Shown here: positions 7,778-15,911 of the stretch, piece after piece
Numbering within the stretch: the stretch's first letter is position 1
How the letters are laid out: each line of letters opens with the position of its first letter
DNA from: Bacillota bacterium
Lineage (GTDB): Bacteria; Bacillota; Sulfobacillia; Sulfobacillales; Sulfobacillaceae
Length of the DNA stretch: 64,000 nt
Direction: 5' to 3'
NCBI GenBank assembly: GCA_021821465.1
Contig: JAKACM010000007.1
Location: forward strand, 1-64,000
Position numbers and translations under genes: made by a program
The notes under the pieces: generated by a model
The model's database searches: none
Told to the model about the DNA's origin: nothing
The model's input: the letters and a program-made list of their open reading frames with translations, nothing else

Positions 7778-8565
7778 TTACTCTAATTTTTGAGCATAAA
7801 GTCCTACGTTTACCCACCAGGGATTGATGGATTCCTCGCGTCCGTGCCAAAGTTTTCTCGTGTAATTGCCGGCAACCGGATAACCCGTTTTGACGTAGCC
7901 ATTCCAAATACCCGAGTTGGTGTTGCCTACGAAAATTCCTTCTGTCACCTTCCAACTCATAAATGGGACTGTCGTCGTAAATGTTTTGAAGTACTCCGTA
8001 CTCCGATAGGCGTATTCAATACCACTAAATTGGTGAACTGTAATCTCTACGGCGGTTTGCTCCACTGTAAGGTTCTTCCAGTTATGCCAATAGAGCATAT
8101 GCTGCCAGCCAAGTGTTTGGCTACCGTCGCTTAGCGTGACATAGCGGCCATCGCCCCATACGCGCCAAATTACATCACCGAGAGATGGAGTTGTCGATGC
8201 TTGGATGGTCGAAAGAGAGGGGAGAAGAGGAAGGACCGGTGCGGTCGATGTTCTGGTCAATCCGTATTGATTATCATATTGCTGAATCGCGGTTATAACA
8301 TAAGCTACCTGGCTAGGGGACAGTCCGTGTTGAGCTAACGCTGCGGTGCTGACGACACGTAGCCAGAGTCGGTATTAATATGTTCAGTGGCACGGGCGAC
8401 TTGTGCCGCTTGAGTGCGTTGGGCGGCAGTCAAAGATGGTAGAACCATCGTGGATGTTTGGGCGAGTGCAGGACTAGAAGCTATTAGAGGACCTCCAATA
8501 AATGCTACAGAGGCAAGCACTCCAATCCCTAATTTCCCCTTATGTTGCAATAAATCGACTGACAA
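7778..8565 (-). pseudogene. Secreted protein of unknown function, frameshifted
   Basis: Two minus-strand frames form one protein of about 260 residues. The first part (8335-8565) has a signal peptide: MSVDLLQHKGKLGIGVLASV, then a hydrophobic stretch ending SSPALAQ. At about 8350 the frame shifts by one base; the second frame reads STAALAQHGLSPSQVAYVIT and runs on through LTRTSTAPVLPLLPSL to the stop at 7778. The C-terminal half is rich in Trp, Tyr and Thr (RVWGDGRYVTLSDG, GNYTRKLWHGREESINPWW), like exported bacteriocin-type or cell-surface proteins, but no family is recognised. A sequencing error or programmed frameshift would make it a live gene. Confidence 0.6.
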
Positions 8566-8652
8566 TAAAATCTCTCCCTTACCCTTACATGTTTTTACTC
8601 ACTAAGAGTTCGGGGGAAAATCACGCACTCCTGTTTTAGTTAGCGAAAAGAT

Positions 8653-8690
8653 GGGGTATCAGTAGTAATGGAACAGCAAACCGGAATAAG
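8653..8690 (+). repeat. Tn3-type 38-bp terminal repeat (B), left-end orientation
   Basis: Begins GGGGTATCAGTAGTAATGGA and ends AATAAG after 38 bases. The outer 22 bases are identical to repeats A and C, the inner part differs. The GGGG tip faces left, so the element it belonged to extends rightward. No matching right end or 5-bp duplication was found. Confidence 0.6.
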
Positions 8691-8912
8691 AATTCACAGG
8701 TATTCCAGATGGGGTAGTTTGACGAAAACCCCGCAATGTCCATGAGGGGTCCCGCCCACAAAACGCGGATTTCCCCCGGTATAATTGGTCAAATATGGCA
8801 GGTCATCAGTGGCAGTGGACATAAACCTTGTTTTTTGGATGTCACCACAGAACAGAGAATAAACACGGTGCGTTGCAGGGATAAACCGAATGGGATACAC
8901 TCAAACTAGAAA

Positions 8913-8937
8913 GGCCCCCCGCGGCAAACAGGGGGCC
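8913..8937 (-). terminator. Rho-independent terminator of the 26-residue peptide gene
   Basis: GGCCCCC at 8913-8919 and GGGGGCC at 8931-8937 form a GC-only stem with an 11-base loop. On the minus strand it is followed by TTTCTAGTTT, and it lies just downstream of the short gene at 8950-9030. Confidence 0.65.
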
Positions 8938-8949
8938 GGTGAGGGACTG

Positions 8950-9030
8950 TTATCGACGGTTGCGTCGTTTCCAGAGCCAGAGCAGATAGAGGCCTAGACC
9001 ACTAACCGAGACCGTAATCTGAATGTGCAT
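8950..9030 (-). CDS. 26-residue hydrophobic basic peptide
   Basis: The minus strand has a near-perfect ribosome binding site (AAAGGAGGTGA) about 7 bases before an ATG that opens a 26-codon frame. The peptide is MHIQITVSVSGLGLYLLWLW followed by KRRNRR. A single membrane-spanning stretch with a Trp-rich edge and a strongly basic tail is the layout of type I toxin or holin-like peptides. A strong terminator follows directly. No antisense RNA promoter was established. The signal strength and compact unit support a real gene; the toxin role is only an inference. The stretch 8691-8912 holds nothing else recognisable. Confidence 0.55.
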   Translation of the reverse strand: MHIQITVSVSGLGLYLLWLWKRRNRR

Positions 9031-9243
9031 CCGCCCTCACCTCCTTTCTAGGAGGTCGCGCTGGGCGAACCCTCACCGCTATTCTACCAGCTTGTCCTTG
9101 CGGGCAGGCTGGTCTTTTGTGGGCAGGCATTCTTTTCCCCTGTAGCGGCTTCAAATACCCCTTTAGCGTGTGGTTCATTGCAATATGCAACTCTGCGAGG
9201 CACAATGGACATGACTACCATGAGCACAAGCGAAACTTGAGCG

Positions 9244-9324
9244 GATGAGCGCGCCACGCCTAAAACGCTCTCTACATAAGGATGATATAAGCGTGGCGCT
9301 TATGTAAACAATTCGGCGCTCATC
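9244..9324. promoter_or_regulatory. Interleaved inverted repeats upstream of a plasmid-type DNA-binding gene
   Basis: Three perfect inverted repeat pairs interlock within 81 bases: GATGAGCGC (9244-9252) with GCGCTCATC (9316-9324); GCGCCACGC (9251-9259) with GCGTGGCGC (9291-9299); and TACATAAG (9273-9280) with CTTATGTA (9299-9306). The block ends 20 bases before the ATG of a helix-turn-helix gene. Such density is typical of operators, partition sites or replication/transfer origins; which one cannot be told here. Confidence 0.55.
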
Positions 9325-9344
9325 TGAGCGAAAGAGGTTCTACT

Positions 9345-9940
9345 ATGGATGACTGGCCAACCCTCCCCCAATTAGCCCGTGAATTAGATATCGCGGACAG
9401 TACGGCCCGGCGCTGGGCTGCATCGTTTTTTGACTTTCTTCCCACCAAAGGGCATGGACCGACGCGCCGCTTTCATCCTCAGACACGAGAAGTCTTAAAA
9501 CGCATACAAACTCTTTACGCTTCGGGGTTCAACACTGGGCAAGTGGCCGAGGTGCTACGCCACGAATTTCCTGCAATCATCAACACCGTAGCCATCCCCG
9601 CGAGTGATGAGCGAGTGCATGAGCGCAAGGATGTTGCCCCCCTCCAATCCGCTTTGGTATCACTTATGGAACAGCAAACAGCACACATGGCCCACATGCA
9701 AGAACGCTTCGTGCAAGAGCTCAGGGAGACAGCAACGCGCTTAGAAGAGGAATTGACCGCCACACGAACAGAAAACGCTGGGATTATATCGACAAACGCT
9801 TGGAAGAGCGCGACCGTCAGTTGACCCAAACTATGCGGCTCGTGATCGAAGAGAAACAAGTCACCCAGAGAAAATCCTGGTGGCAACGGATTTTTGGCCG
9901 GCCGGAAATGATGATGGTTGCGCGCTCGTGTAAGGCTTGA
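9345..9940 (+). pseudogene. MerR-like helix-turn-helix protein, plasmid type (DUF3967-like), frameshifted
   Basis: The first frame (from ATG 9345) gives a MerR-like DNA-binding domain (LPQLARELDIADSTARRWAA, TRRFHPQTREVLKRIQTLYA) and then a coiled coil (VQELRETATRLEEELTATRT). It ends prematurely at 9824. A one-base shift near 9775 restores WDYIDKRLEERDRQLTQTMR, EEKQVTQRKS and WWQRIFGRP, ending at TGA 9938-9940; this is the normal C-terminus of plasmid-borne DUF3967 proteins. Read through, the product would be about 198 residues. It is likely a plasmid maintenance or replication accessory gene now inactivated, unless the shift is a sequencing error. Confidence 0.65.
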
Positions 9941-10119
9941 GCCACAGCAGCACGGCACGGCCCGGTAATCTGTACCTGATCCCTCGCGAGATCCCGATAG
10001 GCAAACCACTGGGGATAATGCGGTCCGGCCACGACAAATCCGGTGGATGTACAGGCCTCTAAAACACCATCCACAAGGTTCATAACGTGGCGTTTGTGAT
10101 CCGGTTGCCGCAAATGCAC
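9900..10119 (-). pseudogene. Possible RusA-like resolvase remnant
   Basis: The minus strand reads HLRQPDHKRHVMNLVDGVLE, then ACTSTGFVVAGP. This loosely resembles the PDxxRRDxDNLxK...DAL region of RusA-type Holliday-junction resolvases, but the key Asp pair is not intact and the frame soon runs into the end of the convergent helix-turn-helix gene. It begins only about 23 bases outside terminal repeat C. Weak call; it may be chance. Confidence 0.22.
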
Positions 10120-10141
10120 GGAAATCGTACTACCAATATAC

Positions 10142-10191
10142 GGGGTATCAGTAGTAATGGAACGAAAAACCTCGCTAAGCGATCCAGTTTA
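10142..10191 (+). repeat. Tn3-type terminal repeat (C), extended 50-bp match to repeat A
   Basis: The 38-bp core (10142-10179) begins GGGGTATCAGTAGTAATGGA and ends CTCGCTAAG. It matches the reverse complement of repeat A over about 50 bases with few differences. The GGGG tip faces left, so its element extends to the right. Repeats A and C therefore point away from each other around 7011-10141. Confidence 0.7.
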
Positions 10192-10317
10192 TGGATAGGG
10201 ATAGTCGCCGTGAGCCATGTCTTCGGGCAACGATCTCGGTGCATTGCGCCCCCTGTGCGTGCAAAACTCAGGAACCTTAGAGTAAAGAAAACCGGTAGAG
10301 AGATTCCGATCCACGCC

Positions 10318-10401
10318 TACAGCTTCGAGGTGGATCAGCCCCCTCCTCCCGTAGCGGTTCCAGGACTGATCGTGAGAAGACGTCAGGCAGTAATTCTGTG
10401 A
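10318..10401 (+). pseudogene. C-terminal fragment of the 7027-7686 protein family
   Basis: The last 27 codons before the stop at 10401 read YSFEVDQPPPPVAVPGLIVR and end RRQAVIL. This aligns with YEMEQPPLPIVVPGLTIQGR ending RQAVIL in the intact gene. The DNA upstream, back to terminal repeat C, does not match the family, so only the tail survives. Confidence 0.65.
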
Positions 10402-10948
10402 GCGGGTGGCCCAGGGCAAAGCATAACTTTTAATTTAACTCTGTTCCGGCTAAAAAACGCCGACCAGAGTACCAATCCGCTTAATCCATCCCCCGCGACC
10501 GATCATGATCCAACCCATTGAGCCGAGAAGACACGCCATCTTTTGACCATCCTTCAAGTAAAAACATCCCTCAACTTGATAGAATAGTCCGGAGTCTTGA
10601 AGCTCCTCTCTTGAGTTGACAAACCTCTTGTGAGGAGCTTCGACATGCGCACGCAAAAATCATTTGCATCCCACACAGAAATTTCATACCATCAATTCCC
10701 TGACGTTACCATGCATTACCTGGCATTAATTCCCTCACAAAAGTGAGGTACACCCGTCTTGATCATCACCTTGACAGTGTCTCGTTCCGTTTATTCCCCA
10801 GGCCCCGTTATTTAAACCCCATCGTCTCTTGGGTTAAAGCCAAGTGTCGGAAAATCGGAAAAAACGAACGGGAGAGAAATGGGCAGCCACACGGGAGGTC
10901 TTGCCTGGTAAAACCGATCTTGAAGATCGGGCGTGCACACTGTCAGTA
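10402..10948. other. Region without a convincing gene
   Basis: A 68-codon minus frame at 10450-10656 has no recognisable content. Two hairpins are visible: GAAGCTCCTC (10599-10608) with GAGGAGCTTC (10632-10641), and CCTCAC (10733-10738) with GTGAGG (10743-10748). This stretch separates the mobile island from the LysR gene. Confidence 0.5.
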
Positions 10949-11851
10949 TTAAATGTCATCCATGACTTGTGTTTGGGTTTGAATATACTGCCATAAAAGA
11001 GCTGTCGTATCCAAATCTTTGAGAGGTCTTTTACAGATAGCGTATAAGTTTCGCATAATGGGCCCCCCTTGAAGACGTACAGTTTTGACCTGGGGTAAGC
11101 ACATTTTGTCCACCACCTGCCGCGACGCAAAACCAGCACCCATTCCCATAGCCACAGCTTCGATCAACTCTTGGTGAGAATCAACCTGACAAACCACATG
11201 AAAGTGCGGCACCATACCCCGCTCTTCTAATGCGCGAAAGGCCGTTTGTTGCGTTCCCGACCCTTGGCGACGCTCGACAAACGTCAGACTTTGCAATTGA
11301 TCCAGAGCAATGACCGAGGTCCAGTTCCGATAAGGCGATCGATTAGGTAGGACGAGACACACTTCGTCCTGTCCAACGATCCCAAGAAGCCATGACGGGT
11401 CGTCGGGCTTTAAGCCCGCAAAGCCAATATCCACAATTTCCTCTTGAACGGCCTGAATAACTTTTTGAGAATTCACCACCGTAACATGAACCGAAATAGC
11501 GGGATAATGGTGAAGAAAATGTGCCACGGCAGACAAGACCAAAATCTTTGCCGGCACCGTACTGCTTGCCACTTCAACATTTGCAGTGATTGCAGAACGA
11601 GCGAAAAAAGCCTGTTTTAAGGCGTTCCAGTCTCTCAACGTGTGCCTGGCGAATTCTGCCACCATCGCGCCCGCAGGCGTAACTTTGGGAGGTCGGGATG
11701 ACCGATCCAACAAAGAAGTGCCCACTTCCTGTTCTAACTGTTGAATATGGCGGGATACGGTCGGCTGACTCAATCTCAGGATGTGAGCCGCTTTGGAGAG
11801 GCTACCAGCCGTCGCGACCACGCGAAAACTTCTCAGGATCTCCTCATTCAT
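10949..11851 (-). CDS. LysR family transcriptional regulator
   Basis: A 300-residue LysR protein. The N-terminal helix-turn-helix is clear (LRSFRVVATAGSLSKAAHIL, then LSQPTVSRHIQQLEQEVG), followed by the two-lobed effector domain with FVERRQGSGTQQTAFRALEE, the usual ligand loop. It is divergently transcribed from a permease gene with a 108-base intergenic region carrying two matching palindromes, so it probably activates the permease and itself. The effector is unknown; CysB/CbbR-like members bind small anions. Confidence 0.9.
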   Translation of the reverse strand: MNEEILRSFRVVATAGSLSKAAHILRLSQPTVSRHIQQLEQEVGTSLLDRSSRPPKVTPAGAMVAEFARHTLRDWNALKQAFFARSAITANVEVASSTVPAKILVLSAVAHFLHHYPAISVHVTVVNSQKVIQAVQEEIVDIGFAGLKPDDPSWLLGIVGQDEVCLVLPNRSPYRNWTSVIALDQLQSLTFVERRQGSGTQQTAFRALEERGMVPHFHVVCQVDSHQELIEAVAMGMGAGFASRQVVDKMCLPQVKTVRLQGGPIMRNLYAICKRPLKDLDTTALLWQYIQTQTQVMDDI

Positions 11852-11870
11852 GATCTCTCTGGACTATTCA

Positions 11871-11915
11871 TACGCATTTCGTATATTGATGTACTCCCTT
11901 CATACGATGTTCGTA
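11871..11915. promoter_or_regulatory. Paired LysR-type operator between divergent genes
   Basis: Two 13-bp imperfect dyads, TACGCATTTCGTA (11871-11883) and TACGATGTTCGTA (11903-11915), share TACG-N5-CGTA arms and a centre-to-centre distance of 32 bases, about three helical turns. The second overlaps a TATAAT at 11914-11919 that would serve the rightward permease; no good -35 is present, as expected for an activator-dependent promoter. Confidence 0.6.
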
Positions 11916-11959
11916 TAATAGCATAGATCGTTCATTCATCAAATTGCCTGGAGGCTATC

Positions 11960-13027
11960 ATGATCTTCCAACCGCCCAAAACTCTGAAATACTCCCCTAC
12001 AACACGAGAGAAGTGGGCTCTTGCGCTTTTTCTCATTCTCTCTCTCATTCTGCTGTATCTGGCCAAATGGGGTCCTTATGCACGCAAACTTCCCATTGTT
12101 TCCCACACCCATACTCTGGGTCCATCCATTATCAGCGGTTACACCAATCGCCCCCCCACACCCTCATGGAATGCGGCTTGGCATTTCGCCTGGCTTTATT
12201 TTCAAGACATCTGGGTGGCTTTGGTGGCAGGGATGGTCATTGGGGCTGGAATCGAAACCTTGGTGCCTCGAGGATGGCTGGCACAAAAACTCGGAACCAT
12301 GGGATGGAAAAGCCGACTGTGGGCCGGGTTAAGCGCCCTACCCTCCATGATGTGCACCTGTTGTTCCTCTCCGATCGTTGTGAATTTGAAACGTAGCAAT
12401 GTCTCCACAGGTGCCGCCTTTTCCTATTGGGTGGCCAATCCGCTCTTAAACCCGGCTACGATTGTGTTTATGGGATTCGTATTAGGATGGAATTGGGCGG
12501 CATGGCGTGTCTTGCTCGGCATTCTTTTAGTCGGCATAACAGGAATCTTGGGAGATTATTGGCTCCCGCTGGGAGTACATCCGGGGTCGTTGCCGACAAT
12601 GTCGCCCCAAATTACGGATGAGAGAATACTCCGGGCTTTCATCAAATCCATAGGCCGCCTCATAGTCAGATTGATCCCGGAATATGTCCTTTTGGTGATG
12701 CTTCTCGGCATAGCACGGGCGTGGCTTCTTCCGGCTATGAACCCACAGCTGGGGCACGCATGGTGGATTCTTCCTGCATTGGCCTTTGTCGGCACATTAT
12801 TCGTAGTACCAACGGCCGGAGAAATTCCCATTGTCTTTGTTCTTCTTCATTATGGGCTGGGGACCGGAGCAGCTATGGTCTTACTGATAACCCTTCCGGC
12901 AATCAGTCTGCCCTCGGCGGCAATGGTGAGCCGGGCAATCAGTTTGCGGGTCTTGGCACAACTGGGTTTGGTTATTGCCGTATTCGGTGTTATCAGCGGG
13001 ATCACAGGGGCTTTATTCCTCGGATAA
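11960..13027 (+). CDS. Permease of the DUF318/ArsP-like family (PF03773)
   Basis: A 355-residue membrane protein with eight or more hydrophobic segments. The hallmark is the cysteine cluster MCTCCSSPIVVNLKRSNVST followed by GAAFSYWVANPLLNPATIVF, and a second half-repeat with FVVPTAGEIPIV and ISLPSAAMVSRAI. The family exports or moves thiol-reactive species; ArsP members export organoarsenicals, while many others are untested. ATG follows GGAGG at 11949-11953. Divergent LysR gene and paired operators suggest inducible expression. Substrate is not determined. Confidence 0.8.
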   Translation: MIFQPPKTLKYSPTTREKWALALFLILSLILLYLAKWGPYARKLPIVSHTHTLGPSIISGYTNRPPTPSWNAAWHFAWLYFQDIWVALVAGMVIGAGIETLVPRGWLAQKLGTMGWKSRLWAGLSALPSMMCTCCSSPIVVNLKRSNVSTGAAFSYWVANPLLNPATIVFMGFVLGWNWAAWRVLLGILLVGITGILGDYWLPLGVHPGSLPTMSPQITDERILRAFIKSIGRLIVRLIPEYVLLVMLLGIARAWLLPAMNPQLGHAWWILPALAFVGTLFVVPTAGEIPIVFVLLHYGLGTGAAMVLLITLPAISLPSAAMVSRAISLRVLAQLGLVIAVFGVISGITGALFLG

Positions 13028-13274
13028 GGCACATTAAAAAATAGACCCGTCTCAAGACTGCGCCGGTTGGTTATCTTTGGGGTCATGACAGCAGGGAAAA
13101 TACGCGTCTCGTTCCGTCTCCCGGGGGAGATTCCTGTCCGAATGAAACCATTGTGAGCGGATCTCCCACCGTTTGACCTTGCCGAAGATGAATAGTCTAG
13201 TCCCTCATGCTTGCCAAAAGTTTGATTTCGCGTTATGGTCTTGAGAAAAGTTTCTTGTCAAGGTGGTTGGTAGT

Positions 13275-13850
13275 ATGTCTCCGACAACATGGCCTAGTCG
13301 GAATCAGGCTTGGGAATTGTTAAACCGTTATACTAAAAATCCTTCCCTCATCAAACATGCCGTGGCGGTTGAAGCCGTAATGGGAGCTCTGGGTGAACGA
13401 TATCATGAGGATATTGAACTATATAAACGTGTTGGGCTGCTCCATGATTTCGATTATGAAGCCTTTCCTGAAATCGGCGCACATACCGTGGAAGGCGCAA
13501 AGATCCTGGAGACAGAGGGGTTCCCTCCTATCATTATCGAAGCTATTCAATCCCATGTAACAGAAAATAATATTGCACGTGATACCTGGCTGAAAAAATC
13601 TATTTACGCGGCTGATGAGTTGACCGGATTCATCGTCGCGGTCACTTTAGTTCGTCCCTCCAAAAGTTTAAGCGAAGTCACTCCAAAGTCGGTAAAGAAA
13701 AAACTCAAAGATAAAAGTTTCGCAAGAGGTGTTAACCGGGACGACGTTTACGGCGGCGCCACAGGCTTAGATATCGAGTTGGACGAGCTAATCGAGTTTA
13801 TCGTCAGAGCATTAATGCCGATTTCTCAAGAGATTGACCTGCATCAATAG
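13275..13850 (+). CDS. HD domain-containing hydrolase
   Basis: A 191-residue HD-superfamily protein. Metal ligands appear as LIKHAVAVEAVM (His), VGLLHDFDYEAF (HD) and IEAIQSHVTENN (His). A basic, lysine-rich stretch (VKKKLKDKSFARG) follows. The family hydrolyses phosphomonoesters or nucleotides; the substrate is unknown. The frame is open from a GTG at 13263, but AAGGTGG at 13260-13266 is correctly spaced for the ATG at 13275. The 247 bases upstream hold no gene. Confidence 0.8.
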   Translation: MSPTTWPSRNQAWELLNRYTKNPSLIKHAVAVEAVMGALGERYHEDIELYKRVGLLHDFDYEAFPEIGAHTVEGAKILETEGFPPIIIEAIQSHVTENNIARDTWLKKSIYAADELTGFIVAVTLVRPSKSLSEVTPKSVKKKLKDKSFARGVNRDDVYGGATGLDIELDELIEFIVRALMPISQEIDLHQ

Positions 13851-13876
13851 CGCGACGAATCAAGCTAGCCGTCGCG

Positions 13877-14290
13877 CTATTGATTTTGGTCGCCGATAGG
13901 TTTACGACCTGCATACCCTTCTTCCAGTCCATGATAGTATTGCACGGACTCTTCATCAATGCGCCAACATAAGTAAACAGGATGGCCGTCAATTTCGGCT
14001 GGAAAGTCAATCAATCCCAGTTCAACGTCCGTGACTCGACAGCCCAGCTGGTTGATAACGGCGAGTAGTTGATTGGCTTCATTCACTACCTGATCAAATT
14101 CCTTTTTCGCTATCTGGTAGTCCGTTAGCATAATCAAATTGCCATCGCGGCGATATCCGACTTCCCGAATATCGCGCATTTCTTCGTACTTTCTCCGGGC
14201 CTGGTCCTGCAGAGAACGCAGCCCTAATAACTGTTCACGAAGTGTGGGCAGCAACTTGTTTGCTTCTCGCAGCGTAAATTGTCGTGTCAT
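13877..14290 (-). CDS. DUF2203 family protein
   Basis: A 137-residue protein that opens TRQFTLREANKLLPTLREQL, continues with a long charged helix, and ends VELGLIDFPAEIDGHPVYLC followed by WRIDEESVQYYHGLEEGYAG, the conserved tail of DUF2203. The function of the family is unknown. The gene lies 16 bases downstream of the cobalamin adenosyltransferase gene on the same strand and is probably co-transcribed with it. Confidence 0.8.
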   Translation of the reverse strand: MTRQFTLREANKLLPTLREQLLGLRSLQDQARRKYEEMRDIREVGYRRDGNLIMLTDYQIAKKEFDQVVNEANQLLAVINQLGCRVTDVELGLIDFPAEIDGHPVYLCWRIDEESVQYYHGLEEGYAGRKPIGDQNQ

Positions 14291-14306
14291 ACATCCTCCC
14301 TCACTC

Positions 14307-14855
14307 TCAGAACTCGGCTTTGATATCCGATAACCCCTTCAATCGATTGATCTCTCTGGCCGCAACAAACAGAAAGTCGGAAAGGCGATTTAAATATTTC
14401 AGGTGGGACGCGAACGACTCCTCTTCGCTCACTAGTGCCACCATTCGTCTCTCCGCTCGCCTTACGACGGTTCTAGCTTGATGAAGTGAGGCTGCGGCCG
14501 GGTCGCCTCCCGGTAAGATAAATTGTTTTAAAGCCGGTAAATGTTCTTCCAATTGATCGATCCACCCCTCAAGCGTCAAGACGGCATCATCGGCAAGATG
14601 ATTCTGTCTGTTCGGACTGACGTTGGACAGATCGGCTCCCAAAGCAAACAAAATATTTTGTATGCGATTTAACATTGCCGGGATAACTTCCCCACCCGAT
14701 TGGAGAAGAGACACAGCAACCCCAATAACCGCGTTGGCTTCGTCAATGGTTCCATAAATATCGACACGTAAATCATCTTTGGGTACCCGTTTCGGGTTAC
14801 CGTGCCCCCATAAACTGGTCATCCCGGTATCACCGGTTTTAGTATAAATTTTCAT
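14307..14855 (-). CDS. pduO: Cob(I)alamin adenosyltransferase, PduO type
   Basis: A 182-residue PduO-type ATP:corrinoid adenosyltransferase. Seen are the ATP-binding N-terminus MKIYTKTGDTGMTSLWG, the conserved DIYGTIDEANAVIG, FILPGGDPAAASLHQARTVV and RRAERR with the catalytic arginines, and LNRLSDFLFVAAREIN. It makes adenosylcobalamin from cob(I)alamin and ATP. No other cobalamin genes are near, so it probably serves salvage. Start is ATG after GGGAGG. Confidence 0.92.
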   Translation of the reverse strand: MKIYTKTGDTGMTSLWGHGNPKRVPKDDLRVDIYGTIDEANAVIGVAVSLLQSGGEVIPAMLNRIQNILFALGADLSNVSPNRQNHLADDAVLTLEGWIDQLEEHLPALKQFILPGGDPAAASLHQARTVVRRAERRMVALVSEEESFASHLKYLNRLSDFLFVAAREINRLKGLSDIKAEF

Positions 14856-14984
14856 CTCGCTACCTCCCCCAATGCCGGTCCACTGACATACAGATTAGCA
14901 CCAAACGCTCATGGGGTGCTCTTTCTTATTTTACGAAAAACTCATGATCCACGAAACCGCCCGATCTGTCTCCTATAACCAAAG

Positions 14985-15008
14985 AAGAGCCCCTTCATGG
15001 CAGCTCTT
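14985..15008 (-). terminator. Intrinsic terminator hairpin
   Basis: AAGAGC (14985-14990) pairs with GCTCTT (15003-15008). On the minus strand it is followed by CTTTGG and on the plus strand by a run of T. It lies just past the end of the VanW-type gene at 15042. Confidence 0.5.
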
Positions 15009-15041
15009 TTTTTATCATAGTCCAAACTCCATGAGAAGGAC

Positions 15042-15911
15042 TCACGGCTGATGATAAGTTTTCGCCGCTTCTCCTTTTTCGATAATGCGTGGACTGGGAC
15101 GATATGTATCGATTCCGAGTTGTTTAACCATAATCCCATTCTTTTCTTGTATATCCAGCCAATTCTGAACCCGAACACCGACTTGCCCCGGTGCCAGAAT
15201 TTTTTCTTCTCCCGGTTTTAAATTGTCACGATAATGAACAATGGTCCTAAAAGGATAGGTCTGCAAAATTTTGTGATGGATCGAAATGGCGGGGCCGGGA
15301 CTGGCTCCCATAATTTCTACCGTCATGTGTCGGTTTTTCGCACTGGCTATAATGGCGACAGGTGTCTTGCGATTGTTCTGAAACTGGAAGTTCAGATAGT
15401 CTCCTGCCACCGTCGCATCCTCTCCGGGTGGCAAATACGGGACGGTCAACCCGTGTTGATGCCGTTCAAGGACGTTGAGTCCAGTTCTCAAAATTGCGGA
15501 ATACAAGGTGGATGAGCCCTGGCAAACCCCTCCTCCCACAGATGGCACAATACGGTCTCCGACAAAGGCCCGACCCCACCCAAATCCATTTTCTTCGGTG
15601 TAAGGACCCACAACCGCATAATAAGAAAATGTTTTCCCGGGATCAATTACCGTCCCGTTAAGCCTTTGAGCAGCCAATTCGATATTTTCCGCTTGGCTTT
15701 TACTGGCATGAAAGTAATTTGTGGTTTGCTTACCGAGAACAGACGGAAGCTTAACAACGCCAATTTGATCGTTTCCATCGTGTGTGCGGAGAGTCATGAC
15801 GATGGGTGCTGACTGGGAGTATTCATGGCGTGCTAAAGAAGGAGAAGGGGCATGAAACAAAATATGATGAAACACAAATCCTAAAGCCAGCACTACAAAC
15901 CCTTCAAGCAT
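15042..15911 (-). CDS. VanW family exported protein
   Basis: A 289-residue protein with an N-terminal membrane anchor or signal (VVLALGFVFHHILFH). The VanW core is clear: NIELAAQRLNGTVIDPGKTF, SYYAVVGPYTEENGFGWGRA, IVPSVGGGVCQGSSTLYSAI and VPYLPPGEDATVAGDYLNFQ. VanW domains occur in cell-wall and spore-former proteins; the biochemical role is unknown. A G5-like tail follows (NLKPGEEKILAPGQVGVRV). It is separated from its neighbours by terminator-like sequence and appears monocistronic. Confidence 0.85.
   Translation of the reverse strand: MLEGFVVLALGFVFHHILFHAPSPSLARHEYSQSAPIVMTLRTHDGNDQIGVVKLPSVLGKQTTNYFHASKSQAENIELAAQRLNGTVIDPGKTFSYYAVVGPYTEENGFGWGRAFVGDRIVPSVGGGVCQGSSTLYSAILRTGLNVLERHQHGLTVPYLPPGEDATVAGDYLNFQFQNNRKTPVAIIASAKNRHMTVEIMGASPGPAISIHHKILQTYPFRTIVHYRDNLKPGEEKILAPGQVGVRVQNWLDIQEKNGIMVKQLGIDTYRPSPRIIEKGEAAKTYHQP

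Noticed and set aside
6973-10179. Repeats A and C as the two ends of a single transposon
   Set aside because: Their GGGG tips face inward to 7011-10141, the opposite of what ends of one element would do.
10450-10656. 68-codon minus-strand frame
   Set aside because: No clear start signal or family; overlaps an inverted repeat; not enough to call a gene.
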